64,000 nucleotides of DNA from Candidatus Odyssella thessalonicensis L13 (GTDB taxonomy: Bacteria; Pseudomonadota; Alphaproteobacteria; Paracaedibacterales; Paracaedibacteraceae), in NCBI RefSeq assembly GCF_000190415.1, contig NZ_AEWF01000004.1, positions 310,001-374,000 on the forward strand. Direction: 5' to 3'. Under the pieces are notes generated by a model, which was not told where the DNA came from, searched no databases, and saw only the letters and a program-made list of their open reading frames with translations. Both the position numbers and the translations under genes were made by a program. Below, piece by piece: positions 36,083-45,664 of the stretch (position 1 is the first letter of the stretch; the number at the start of each line of letters is the position of its first letter).

Positions 36083-36872
36083 ACACTACGCCCAGAGCTA
36101 TATAGAGGGCAATATGGTCTGCAGTATTATAGGCAGGGCGATAAAAAATATTCATCAAATTACCCGCATAATTAACCATTACTGTCTTGTCCGCTAAAAG
36201 GTGATAACGGTGAGCAAAGGATTGAACTGTCTCTTGTAACGGTAATTGGTTAAGAGGATCCTCAAAAAACGCTTGGCGCACTTCATAGGTTTTCCCATCC
36301 TGCATGGTAATAAGCTGCCCAACTGTGGAGGATATCAGCCAAGAGCTAGAACTGCCTGCAAACTGAGGAAGCTTGTTGAGAATTTCTGCTAGAGTATAAG
36401 TAGGAGCATCTTGTACAATCAGATCAGGATTAATCTTAAGTGGTGCAATGGGGCAGACATTTGTCTCTAATCTATTGGACTCTAAAGGCTGAGGGCGGAT
36501 GCAAAAATAGAAGTAATGCTCATCATTATTGACATGATACATGAGCAGAGGGCCATAGCCTTGATTGATGACCATCGGCTTCATTTCAGCTAATCCTTTA
36601 CTATGTATATAGTAACTGAGCGATTGTTCAGCGCTGTCTTGCTTTTTATTCTGGAAGTAAAGACTGCGGATTTGATAGTCACGTGCCTGAAGATTTAGCC
36701 TCTGACCGGTTACTGTTGCTATCCTGGGATTAGGTAAGATATTGCGTATTGCCGGCACTGCGTCTATCGCTTCTCCAAGTGTAATTCTTTGATATTTATT
36801 ATTTGTCACTTCTAAAGCTGGAGCTTCAACGTTAATCCCCAAGAGCATTAATCCAAAAAAAAGATTTTTCAT
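36081..36872 (-). CDS. Exported protein of unknown function, 263 aa
   Basis: Unrecognised. The ATG at 36872 is chosen because GAGG lies just upstream and the product then begins with a signal peptide (MKNLFFGLMLLGINVEAPA); the longer frame from 36971 has no ribosome site. The mature protein contains two similar halves: YQRITLGEAIDAVPAIRNILPN...IATVTGQRLNLQARDYQIRSLYF (about 25-75) and PTYTLAEILNKLPQFA...ISSTVGQLITMQDGKTYEVRQAFF (about 150-200). This suggests an internal duplication of a roughly 115-residue unit. The stop lies within the terminator at 36040-36082. Function unknown. Confidence 0.75.
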   Translation of the reverse strand: MKNLFFGLMLLGINVEAPALEVTNNKYQRITLGEAIDAVPAIRNILPNPRIATVTGQRLNLQARDYQIRSLYFQNKKQDSAEQSLSYYIHSKGLAEMKPMVINQGYGPLLMYHVNNDEHYFYFCIRPQPLESNRLETNVCPIAPLKINPDLIVQDAPTYTLAEILNKLPQFAGSSSSWLISSTVGQLITMQDGKTYEVRQAFFEDPLNQLPLQETVQSFAHRYHLLADKTVMVNYAGNLMNIFYRPAYNTADHIALYIALGVV

Positions 36873-37350
36873 TAAATCCTCATTTAATCTATTAAACATT
36901 TTAGATAAGCCATCAGCATGGATTTTTGCGGCAGCATACCCCCTTGCTCTTTGATAACGGAATGAAGCCAAGCTGTAAACTTAATAATTAAAATTTTAGT
37001 AAAATTTTTATTATGGTTGTGTGGGGCAGATTGAGAAGGATATATAATTTAAAATTTAAACCCGCAGGAACGCAGTAGAACTAAGCTCGCAATTAAGGCT
37101 ACTTGCGGCAGCTGACCTTGTCAGCGCGATAATTCTTTTACTTAAGATATCAATTTGATTTATAGCCAGAGTTATCAGTGCTGTTAAAGTAAGAGATTGT
37201 GGCTTACAAGTGAGCTTTGATGGTATCCGAGAGACAGTAAATTCTGAGCAGGCAACCTTTACCACAGTAAAATAAAAGAGTTATAGAAAGCCACAGAATA
37301 GAAGGGTAAGAGCATTTTATTGTGCTTCAAACCCCCTCTTATCATCTTAA
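36873..37350. other. Intergenic stretch, about 480 bases
   Basis: It contains a 69-codon minus-strand frame (37056-37265) beginning with GTG, with no ribosome site and no resemblance to anything I know. Otherwise nothing is recognised. Confidence 0.45.
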
Positions 37351-39317
37351 TTAAAACAGCACTTGATCTAAATAGGTGACATGGTTCTCAACAAAGGTAG
37401 GTCGCAAATGGCAGCCGTCTTTATAGATAGGCTCACCTGTGACTGTGAGTACTTGGCATTGTTCCTTATCACATAGAGAGAGGGTCGGATCAATAACCGT
37501 GACTCCGGCTTTTTCGGCGACCTTTATAAGTTCAGAGTAAGAAATCGCAGCTACAGTGTGCCACTCTTGAGCGGGTAACACCGTTGGCTGGTAGCTGATT
37601 GAGTCAAAAAATTTTCTCTCAAGCATATGGATGGGATCACATTTGAAACTAACAGGCATATTCAGAACTAAGTAGACCTTTTTGCCACTATCAACCCAAG
37701 TTTTCAGCATAAGCATGAAGTCATGACAGGCCCGGCTCAAGCCGATGTTTCCTTGCTCAAGAGTATGCTGGGTATTACCAGATCTATAATAATAGCTGCC
37801 TTTCTTGCCAAGATAGCCCATCCATTGGCCTCCTATTACGATGACGTCGACGTCAGGTCGGGAAGCATATTTTACTGCTGTCCCTACGAAATCCTCAAGC
37901 TCGGGACGTTTGTCATCGTAGACATTGGGAAGAGGGGGGCAGCCGCCGTATGTTATAAAAGTAGCGGAACGTTTTACTTGAGGGTTCTCTAAGATAAGCT
38001 TTTTAATGCGAGGCGCATATTGTTGTATATTGCTATCGCCAAAGAACAAGGCTCTCTTAGACTGAGAGCCTAAGGTATGTATCTCCCGACCATTAAATTT
38101 CTCCATTGTTAAACCATTAGGAAAATCCCATTCACCGATGGCCTTTACCACTTGTGCTGTCGCTACATTCGTTGCAGCATGGCTTTGGTGATAGTGGTGC
38201 TTGACTGACCACGCAATCAGAATCGTGGGGATCATGCCAAGGCCCAAAGGTAAGGCTATCCAGTTTTGTTGTCTGCGCGTTGGGCTCTCAATAAATTTGT
38301 AGGTGAGATAAGCGAGAACAAAGCTCAATCCTAAAGCTTGGCAAGTCAATTGATAAGGGAGACTCTCGCCTTTAATAATATGGCAAAATGATAAAATTGG
38401 CCAATGCCAAAGATAGAGAGGATAGCTGATAAGCCCAATGCCGCGCATCAATTTATTGCTTAACACGGTGGTGTTGAACCAAGCCTGCTGGCCAGCAAAA
38501 ATAAGCAAAAAAGCTCCCGCTGTAGGGAGGAGTGCCCACCATCCGGGAAAAAGGCTCGATTGATTAAGACATGCAACACCGATACCAATGAGAAAGCCCC
38601 CTAATAAAGAACTTAGGTTCTGAATGGTTGCTGTATTGACATATTTATTCAGACAATTTTCCAGCTTGCCCATGCTTGAGCTTTTATAAGTGGTTATATA
38701 AGCTAATGCTGCCCCTACCAATAGCTCCCAGAAGCGCGTTGTCGGCATATAGAATGCATAAGAATGGTTATGGTAAACATAGTAAATATTGAGAGAGAAT
38801 GAAAATATAAGTCCTGCTAAAATTATTGTTCCGACCGGCAGCTTTTTTCTCTTTAAAAAGTAAAGCATTAAGGGCCAGATAAGGTAGAATTGTTCCTCAA
38901 TGCTGAGCGACCAAAGATGCAATAATGGTTTGCAATTTGAAGCTACATCAAAATAGCCGTTTTCTTTATAGAGAACAAAGTTATTCATATAAACACTGCT
39001 TGCTGCGGCGTGCTTGGTCAGTAGTCTATATTCCTCCGGCAAGAGCACGAACCAACCATAAACAATGGCAGTGATCAAAACAATCATTAAACTCGGATAG
39101 AGCCTTTTTATACGCCGAGCGTAAAAGTTCGTGAACGAAAATTTATTTTTATCCATATCCTCAAATAAGATACTGGTTATCAGATAACCTGAAATCACAA
39201 AGAAAATGTCGACACCAATAAAACCACCTGGCAGTCCGCCAGGGAATGCATGAAAAAAATGACCAGAAGAATCGAAAGGGCTCTCAGCCCTTCAATATCC
39301 AAGCGATAAGCTTTCAT
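37351..39317 (-). pseudogene. OafA/YrhL-type O-acyltransferase with SGNH domain, frameshifted near its start
   Basis: A membrane acyltransferase that O-acylates envelope sugars. The true start is the ATG at 39317 (GGAAAGAG upstream): MKAYRLDIEGLRALSILLVIFF is the family's usual opening. At a run of seven T (39253-39259 on the plus strand as A7) the frame slips; one more T would give FFHAFPGGLPGGFIGVDIFF and join the long frame at VISGYLITSILFEDMD. The rest is intact: about ten membrane spans (to about 350), then a periplasmic SGNH domain with FFGDSNIQ (Ser nucleophile), VIGGQW, and DGCHLRP (catalytic Asp and His). It could be phase-variable by slippage, a sequencing indel, or a new pseudogene. 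Confidence 0.85.
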
Positions 39318-39422
39318 TATGAACTCTTTCCAATTAATTAAGATATTTGATGATGAGAAGGATATAAGAATTGGCGTCTATTACTTATTGTAACTTGTGC
39401 CAAGCTATTAATAACTGAGCCC

Positions 39423-40373
39423 TTAACCCTCCAGCTTGGAAAAGTCAGCAATGATCGCTGTTTGATGAATCATTAACTGTAGCAAGGCAAGACGATTATT
39501 GCGGATCATGTCATTTTCATCATTAATCTTTAGATTGAAAAACGCATCTATTGGATCCCGCAGATGGGCGAGTATCATCATTAATCGCGTATAATCATGG
39601 TTTTCAAGTAAGGATTGGCAACGGCTATTTACAGTTTCCAGCTCCTCAAAGAGTGCCTTTTCTTCATGCTCTGTAAAGAGCTGCGGTTGTACTTTAAGGG
39701 CTTCGTGATCTTTGGGAAGAATACCATAAGCCCTGCGGAAAGCCGCTCTTAGAGCATAGCCGGCCTCACTGGTTAAGTATTCATTGAGGGCCTTTATACG
39801 CTCAACAATTCCACAAATATTATCGCCTCGATTAGCAGACTGCAGCACGGCGGCAAGGGTATCAGGACGTAGGCCTTCGGCTTTTAAAGAATGGCCGAGA
39901 CGTTCCATGATAAAATCTAAAACAGCGGGGGCACTAAAGCGTTCATTGATCTGCAAGCCTTGCGCTTGATAAGCGCTTAAGGCTTGGGTGATTTTATCCA
40001 GAAGCCGCCAATCTTGAAGGTTATTGTCGCGGACAATGCGAATAATTCCTAAAGCAGCACGGCGTAATGCATAAGGATCTTTAGATCCAGTGGGCAGTTC
40101 ACCAATCGCAAAGAAGCCAACAAGAGTGTCGAGCTTTTCAGCAAGAGCCAGTTCCATCGCAGCAGGATTATGAGGGCTGGCATCTTGAGGACCCACTGGT
40201 TGATAATGCTGAGTTATTGCTTCAGCAATTTCCGCGGTTTCCTGTTGCGCTTGCGCATAAACACCGCCCATATATCCTTGTAATTCCGGAAACTCGCCAA
40301 CCATACTGGTTACAAGATCACATTTGCATAACTCTGCCGCCCGCTTAGCAGCGGTCGAAGATACCAAATTCAT
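39423..40373 (-). CDS. glyS: Glycyl-tRNA synthetase beta subunit, C-terminal piece
   Basis: The second part of an interrupted glyS. CDLVTSMVGEFPELQGYMGG, LAEKLDTLVGFFAIG and KDPYALRRAALGIIRI are conserved GlyS landmarks, and the end (about 200-316) is the anticodon-binding DALR-like region. It lies in the same frame as the upstream piece, separated by one TAA (40380-40382) and two sense codons. The ATG at 40373 comes seven bases after that stop, so restart of translation is conceivable. The joint also looks about nine residues shorter than in E. coli GlyS. See the N-terminal entry for the alternatives. Confidence 0.9.
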   Translation of the reverse strand: MNLVSSTAAKRAAELCKCDLVTSMVGEFPELQGYMGGVYAQAQQETAEIAEAITQHYQPVGPQDASPHNPAAMELALAEKLDTLVGFFAIGELPTGSKDPYALRRAALGIIRIVRDNNLQDWRLLDKITQALSAYQAQGLQINERFSAPAVLDFIMERLGHSLKAEGLRPDTLAAVLQSANRGDNICGIVERIKALNEYLTSEAGYALRAAFRRAYGILPKDHEALKVQPQLFTEHEEKALFEELETVNSRCQSLLENHDYTRLMMILAHLRDPIDAFFNLKINDENDMIRNNRLALLQLMIHQTAIIADFSKLEG

Positions 40374-40379
40374 TAAACG

Positions 40380-41447
40380 TTAACCCGCTGACCCAAAGAA
40401 GCCAAGTTTAGTATGGAAGATGATCGAATCCAGTTGGGGCAGATAAGCCTGCAACGGGGTTTTTAGATCTTGATCATAAAAGAAGCTAGCATCGCTCAAT
40501 CGAGCCCGTAAAACACGTTCATAACCGCGCAGCATAGTGGTTCCGTTATCACTGGCAACTGTATTGGCCACTAATCCGAATATGGGCGCAATATTTCCCA
40601 AAGAATCTGTAAACGTGAAGTATTTCTGATGTACTCGCATGGAAGTTGATAACACTTTTTTAGGAAGTCGTAAGAAAGAGCCTTCGATTTTTCCTACCAG
40701 AGGCTGCGGATATTCTGATAAACCAGCGACTTCTTCGAGTAGTTTCTCATCGTGTTCTAGAGAATATCCTTGCTGTTGGCCAAGTTCTATAAGCTTATTA
40801 AGGATAAGTTTCTGACGCTGTTCATGGCTTAAGATTACAAAGTTTTTTTCCAAATTGTGTTGGTAATCACTGAAGCAGGTAACTTCAAACTCCCCAGAAG
40901 CCAAGAAACGGTGACCTTTTGTTTTATTGCTGGACACTAAATTGAACTCAGGTACTTCAAAGATTAATGGCTTCCCTGCCAGAACTGCTAAGATGCCGCG
41001 CACGGGGCGGACCCAAGTATGAGGGGCACCATGCCAACGCATTGATTTAGGCCAACTAAAACTACGAATGATTTGGCGGCATATATCGGGAAGGATACAG
41101 GAGGTTGGTTTAGCCTCCGTAATAAGATTGGCATACCAGTAGCCATCTTTTTGAATAAGCTGTTCCTTTGTCTGACCACTCGACTTTAAAAACCCTTGCA
41201 GAGCTGCTTCAGGGGCCTCTAAACGCGGGCCTCGCCGCTCTTCGGTTGTTGCTTGGGTTGCTGATGCTAATCCAGAAATGGTGGCAACAAGACGACGGGG
41301 AGTAATATAGGTTGTTACAGCTTCAAATGAGAGGCCCGCCTCTCTTAAACCAGTCTCAAAGGCTGCCTTGAAATCCTCCGCAGCTTTAACCTGCATGCGA
41401 GCCGGAATTTCTTCTGACAAAATTTCAAATAAAAATTCTTGTGACAT
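40380..41447 (-). CDS. glyS: Glycyl-tRNA synthetase beta subunit, N-terminal piece (in-frame stop)
   Basis: The beta subunit of the alpha2-beta2 bacterial GlyRS. It begins [18 protein letters not shown] at the ATG at 41447, which overlaps the glyQ stop by one base (TAATG); the longer frame from 41480 is not the start. Conserved parts are FSWPKSMRWHGAPHTWVRPV and EYPQPLVGKIEGSFLRLPKKVLS. The frame ends at HTKLGFFGSAG-TAA. Reading one base off gives FGQRVN, which suits the family better, so a one-base gain and a nearby one-base loss (or a small deletion) may have produced the stop. Because the enzyme is expected to be essential, a sequencing error or a functional split subunit are the two alternatives to simple decay. 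Confidence 0.92.
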   Translation of the reverse strand: MSQEFLFEILSEEIPARMQVKAAEDFKAAFETGLREAGLSFEAVTTYITPRRLVATISGLASATQATTEERRGPRLEAPEAALQGFLKSSGQTKEQLIQKDGYWYANLITEAKPTSCILPDICRQIIRSFSWPKSMRWHGAPHTWVRPVRGILAVLAGKPLIFEVPEFNLVSSNKTKGHRFLASGEFEVTCFSDYQHNLEKNFVILSHEQRQKLILNKLIELGQQQGYSLEHDEKLLEEVAGLSEYPQPLVGKIEGSFLRLPKKVLSTSMRVHQKYFTFTDSLGNIAPIFGLVANTVASDNGTTMLRGYERVLRARLSDASFFYDQDLKTPLQAYLPQLDSIIFHTKLGFFGSAG

Positions 41448-42322
41448 TAAACTTGGTCCTCGACATAAGCTTGACAACATCCCTTAGCTAGAGTGCGAAC
41501 ACGACCAATATAGCTGGCCCGTTCAGCAACACTAATGACGCCCCGGGCGTCAAGAAGATTAAATAGATGGCTTGCTTTAATACACTGATCATAGGCAGGA
41601 AGGGCTAATTTGTGCTCAAGTAATTTCTGGCATTCTTGCTCGGCATCTTTAAAATGCTCAAGCAGCTTCTCTGTGCTGGCATGCGTAAAATTGTAATGGG
41701 AGAATTCAATTTCACTGCGCTTAAAAATATCTTGATAGGTAAGCTTTTTATCCCCGTGTTGACCATTCCAATTGAGCTCATAAAAGCTATCTACGCCCTG
41801 GGCAACCATGGCGATACGCTCTAAACCATAGGTAATTTCTACACATACCGGATCGCATTCAATGCCACCCACCTGTTGGAAATAAGTAAACTGCGTTACT
41901 TCCATGCCATCGCACCACACTTCCCAACCCAGTCCAGCTGCACCTAAAGTAGGACTTTCCCAATCATCTTCGACAAAGCGAATATCATGTTTGGTTAGGT
42001 CAAAGCCGATGGCTTTTAAAGATTCTAAATAAAGGTTCTGCGGATCCGCCGGGGCAGGCTTTAAAATGACTTGGAACTGATAATAATGCTGCAGACGGTT
42101 GGGGTTTTCCCCATAACGGCCGTCGCCAGGGCGACGCGAAGGTTGAACATAAGCAGCGTTCCAAGGTTGCTTGCCTAATGAACGCAGAGTTGTAGCCGGG
42201 TGAAAGGTACCAGCCCCCATTTCAACATCATAAGGCTGCAGAATAACGCAGCCCCAGTCAGCCCAGAACTGTTGTAATTTCAGGATCATATGTTGGAAAG
42301 ATTCTCGCGGATTCATGACCAT
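41447..42322 (-). CDS. glyQ: Glycyl-tRNA synthetase alpha subunit
   Basis: The catalytic class II subunit. Landmarks are [25 protein letters not shown] (about 8-32), the motif 2 region [33 protein letters not shown] (about 76-108), [19 protein letters not shown] and [20 protein letters not shown]. At 291 aa it is full length. Two ATGs (42322 and 42316) are possible; neither has a clear ribosome site. It overlaps glyS by one base. The pair, together with the tRNA genes in the window, shows that translation genes are scattered through the accessory regions. Confidence 0.97.
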   Translation of the reverse strand: MVMNPRESFQHMILKLQQFWADWGCVILQPYDVEMGAGTFHPATTLRSLGKQPWNAAYVQPSRRPGDGRYGENPNRLQHYYQFQVILKPAPADPQNLYLESLKAIGFDLTKHDIRFVEDDWESPTLGAAGLGWEVWCDGMEVTQFTYFQQVGGIECDPVCVEITYGLERIAMVAQGVDSFYELNWNGQHGDKKLTYQDIFKRSEIEFSHYNFTHASTEKLLEHFKDAEQECQKLLEHKLALPAYDQCIKASHLFNLLDARGVISVAERASYIGRVRTLAKGCCQAYVEDQV

Positions 42323-42420
42323 ATTAATAATTGAATTGATTAATACTTCAACCTAGCCAAAATGTAAGAAATGGTCAAGATATTGATTTGAAAAGCGGGG
42401 TAAGGAAAGTATGAAATGAA

Positions 42421-42497
42421 TGGCGGGAGTGACGGGACTCGAACCCGCGACCTTCGGCGTGACAGGCCGACGCTCTAACCAACTGAGCTACACCCCC
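42421..42497 (-). tRNA. tRNA-Asp (GUC), CCA encoded
   Basis: On the minus strand acceptor GGGGGUG pairs with CACUCCC (one G-U), discriminator G, encoded CCA. Anticodon GUC (complement of 42461-42463), D-arm GCUCAGUUGGUUAGAGC, T-loop UUCGAGU. Confidence 0.97.
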
Positions 42498-42877
42498 GCT
42501 TTATCGGGATGTCATCACTGATGACTTCTATTTTCTAACGTACTCTGGGGGGAACTGTCAACAAAAAACTTATCAATTTTTTAGGAGACATTAAATAAAC
42601 CTAATTATAGTAAAAAAAACGCCTAGGGATGGAGGGCGCTGGCCTGCCCGGGTAACAAGAAAAAGGTGGTGGTTTAAACTGTAAACAATTTATAATCCTA
42701 CTCAATTTCCCGATTTATGTTTTCTTGAAACAGCCCATGTTGTGGCGCTTGTCTCTTAGAGAAACTAAATTTATAAGATTTAAGGGGACTCTAGAGAATA
42801 ATGGGGTTGCCATCGAGAGCACCCCTTAATTCTAACAGGGGCGGCTGCAGAAGGTCTTGCTGTTAACTTGACTTGCT
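42498..42877. other. Intergenic stretch, 380 bases
   Basis: Upstream of tRNA-Asp and downstream of the 681-aa gene, both minus strand. A weak GGGGTTGC/GCACCCC stem lies near 42804-42826. No gene is seen. Confidence 0.45.
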
Positions 42878-44923
42878 TTATTCCTGTATATAAACGCCTG
42901 CATCAGTAATCAGCTTACGTAAAGAGGTAATCCGTCCGCCATCAAGAATTCCATTATGAGCATTATGCAGATGTATCGACATTTTCTTTTTGTTCAGTTC
43001 AAAAGCTATGCGTGAGCCGCTGTGGCTGTCATCAATTTTCCCACCCAGCCCCTTAAGGAGTCTTTTAACCAAGCTAAAACGCAGATTATTATGGAGGTAA
43101 GTAATAGGGGTGTGCATTAAAAGCAAATAATCAGCCTCATAATTCTTCGGTATTAGAATGCCGTAGGTCTTCTTCTTGTTGACTAAATCTGCTTGCCTTA
43201 AATCGTTCAATCTTTGGGCTAAGGTGTGAGTGGCTTCTTGTATCCCAAGCAGAACTTGTTCACCATTATTTTCCAGGTCTATAAGGAGATGGCGTGCTTT
43301 ATTAAAGATAGACACATAATTACCCGGCTTTTGAGCCGTTTTTTGGAGGAGACCTTGTAGCCACTTAGTGCATTCTTGAATCAAATTATCTGATTTAGGC
43401 TCTGCTATCATTGCAGCAGCCGCGGCGTTCTGAAAGGGTGACGGTAGCATTGAATCAGATGCTGCTGTGATGGGAGAGAGAGAAGCTGTCTCCGCTTTAG
43501 GTGTACTGTGTGTTTCTTTGCTTGGTGTAGCAGCTTGATCAATGTCGCTTGCAGTAGTTTTTGCCGCCAGCGTAGAAGAAGGTGCTGAGGTGGAAACAAT
43601 AGGGAGAGGAAAATTGATCAGGCTTTCAGTTGCGGCGCCTGGCGTCGCAAAGAGATGCTTTGTACCTTCTCTCTCTTCCGGAGAGACAAGAGGTATTCGG
43701 AGCTGCTGCTTTGCTTTCCGTCTGTTAGTATTACTCTGTTTGGATCGAGACTTTTGCTTGGTGTAAGGTTTATGGCCGTTTCTATGGGAGGGCTTGACTT
43801 GCGCTAATTTCTTGGAGGAAGATACGGGCTGCTTATTACATCTATTTTTTAAGGATCGGTTTTCAGCTTCTATGCTAGCAGAGTTCGATGCAGCTAGCAT
43901 TGACTGTAATGTTTTAAGATTTTCCGTCCTCTCCACCTCAGAAAGCATTACGCATTCTTCCTCTGCATAAAGATCATAGTACTCAGGTAATAATAGATGC
44001 CTGTTATGAAATCTGTGATTGAGAAGAGAGAAAATAATATTATAGGCGGTATGAATGTTCATATAGTTCTGAATATAACCAAAGTTGAAAGGGAAGCCAT
44101 TTGCAATAACAAGATTGATGTTGGATCTCTTCACCATCTCTACGAGCTTCTTTTCACGGAAAAATACATTCAATTCACCGCGCAACTTATTTAAGTGAGT
44201 TTCTAGCAGAGCCTTATAAGGAAGATTAGTTAAATTAAGTTTATTCAGATCAATTTTATCTAATAAGTTGAGGACATTTTTAAAGCCTCGATTGAGAATA
44301 TTAATCAACCTTACATGGCTTAGTCTGATATCATCAGCACTTCTAATATCAATAAACTCAGTTAAGAATACGTCTGTCGGTGGTAGTGCGTTCTTTAATT
44401 TATGATCAACAGCTTCTTGAAAGGTGCGGATTATGAAAGGTAAAAGCTTATCTTTCTCCAGCGGTTGAAGCATTGCCAACTTCTGAGAGAAGGATAAAAA
44501 CTTGGCATATCTTATAAATCCTAAACCAAATGTATCTCTTTTTTGCTGTATATTCCATAGAATTGGTCGTTTATAGAAAGAGTATATTTCCAAAGACTCT
44601 TTAACTATCTTAAGGGCTTGATTGTTCAGTTTTAATGCTTTACGCCAACGGCTGTAATCCGACCCATCTGCTTCTTGTACCTGAGATTCTTCTATTTCTT
44701 TAATATTATTTTCAATTGCTGTCTGTACGGCAATAAATTGGTTGTGGATGTCTTCTTCAGTTTTTATAAGGACAGAGGCTTCATGAGTCATATTGTCAAA
44801 GGAAAGACAAGGATCTAAGAAAGGTGGAGAAAGGGCTGGCTGCATCGCCATAGATGTGCTGAGTTGTAAATTGACCGTCAGGAATAAGAACGAGATTTTA
44901 AGTTGAAGAGTTTTTAGCTTCAT
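42878..44923 (-). CDS. Exported 681-aa protein with C-terminal HicA-like domain
   Basis: The full-length family is unrecognised. It has a signal peptide (LQLKISFLFLTVNLQLSTSMAMQP) and a helical body (about 35-340) with coiled-coil character. A long low-complexity region (about 350-510) begins basic (SRSKQSNTNRRKAKQQ, near 395-410) and becomes Ser/Thr/Ala-rich. A further helical part (about 520-610) precedes a C-terminal domain at about 614-681: SLVKRLLKGLGGKI, SGSRIAFELN, KKMSIHLH, then RITSLRKLITDAGV. This closely resembles HicA toxins of the GSRV-F-x-LNG...F-H-x-PH...VRxFLxxAG(V/I) type. HicA cleaves mRNA; the fold belongs to the dsRBD-like group. No HicB gene is nearby. The domain match is the strongest of the three in the window. 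Confidence 0.82.
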   Translation of the reverse strand: MKLKTLQLKISFLFLTVNLQLSTSMAMQPALSPPFLDPCLSFDNMTHEASVLIKTEEDIHNQFIAVQTAIENNIKEIEESQVQEADGSDYSRWRKALKLNNQALKIVKESLEIYSFYKRPILWNIQQKRDTFGLGFIRYAKFLSFSQKLAMLQPLEKDKLLPFIIRTFQEAVDHKLKNALPPTDVFLTEFIDIRSADDIRLSHVRLINILNRGFKNVLNLLDKIDLNKLNLTNLPYKALLETHLNKLRGELNVFFREKKLVEMVKRSNINLVIANGFPFNFGYIQNYMNIHTAYNIIFSLLNHRFHNRHLLLPEYYDLYAEEECVMLSEVERTENLKTLQSMLAASNSASIEAENRSLKNRCNKQPVSSSKKLAQVKPSHRNGHKPYTKQKSRSKQSNTNRRKAKQQLRIPLVSPEEREGTKHLFATPGAATESLINFPLPIVSTSAPSSTLAAKTTASDIDQAATPSKETHSTPKAETASLSPITAASDSMLPSPFQNAAAAAMIAEPKSDNLIQECTKWLQGLLQKTAQKPGNYVSIFNKARHLLIDLENNGEQVLLGIQEATHTLAQRLNDLRQADLVNKKKTYGILIPKNYEADYLLLMHTPITYLHNNLRFSLVKRLLKGLGGKIDDSHSGSRIAFELNKKKMSIHLHNAHNGILDGGRITSLRKLITDAGVYIQE

Positions 44924-45612
44924 ATTTATTGGTTATATTTGAGGGCTCTATAAGGTATAGATGCGGGTAGTAAGAATAATTTTCAACAATTATCCATTGC
45001 TAACTATTTTAATATTGCTGTCTACCATTATTACTCGTAATTTTGAGTCAGTTTTTATGCGACTAGAGCTGAATTAAAACTGTAGTCTGTACTCTTTCAG
45101 ATTTGCGATTGCCAGAAACTCAAATTAAACCGGGTTGAGAAAGCGTCTAAAGTCGCTTAATAAGTTTTTGTCCTTTTCAGGGGCAGAATGTGCCAGTGTT
45201 TGCTACATTCCTGGTGACTCTAATTTAGATAACAATTATGCTGGTCTAAAATTCCAACGTTCTGAGTTGAGATAAGTTGAAACGTGCAGCCATACTGTTT
45301 TCAGTGACTATCTTATATTGGCGCTTTAAGACGTAGAGCCGTTGCAAGTCTTAGAGCGTTCCACCCAGATGCGAGGACCAAGAATCTCGCAAAAAAAAAT
45401 TCTTTAAATTTTATAAACAAGAAAGCACTTTCTCAGAAGATAGCATTTTGCATCATTCTGTTGAATTCTCACCAATAGCTTGCAAATTCTAGAGGGATGG
45501 CTGGATGTTATCTGTTTCTTCCAGTAAATTAGCAATGCTTCAGACGCGGCTAGCAGAGTACTTTTTAAATAGGTAGGGCGGAAAAAAGGGGAGGCTATAT
45601 CTTTCAGGCAAT
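44924..45612. other. Intergenic stretch, about 690 bases, no gene seen
   Basis: A 74-codon minus-strand frame (45404-45628) overlaps the rpsD terminator and looks non-coding. The stretch may include decayed sequence, but I recognise no element. Confidence 0.5.
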
Positions 45613-45640
45613 AAAAAAACCTTCGCAAAACGAAGGTTTT
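45613..45640 (-). terminator. Rho-independent terminator of rpsD
   Basis: On the minus strand AAAACCTTCG, loop TTTTG, CGAAGGTTTT, extending into a T7 run. It starts about 25 bases past the rpsD stop. Confidence 0.92.
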
Positions 45641-45664
45641 CTTGAGAATCTATGACCTGAAAGC

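Noticed and set aside
37056-37265. 69-codon minus-strand frame with GTG start
   Set aside because: No ribosome site, and its composition resembles random translation of AT-rich DNA.
40380-41480. Start of glyS at 41480
   Set aside because: It would add 11 residues overlapping glyQ; the ATG at 41447 gives the family N-terminus and a TAATG junction.
45404-45628. 74-codon minus-strand frame before rpsD terminator
   Set aside because: It overlaps the terminator, has no ribosome site and has no recognisable family. I considered a transposase remnant but found no motif.
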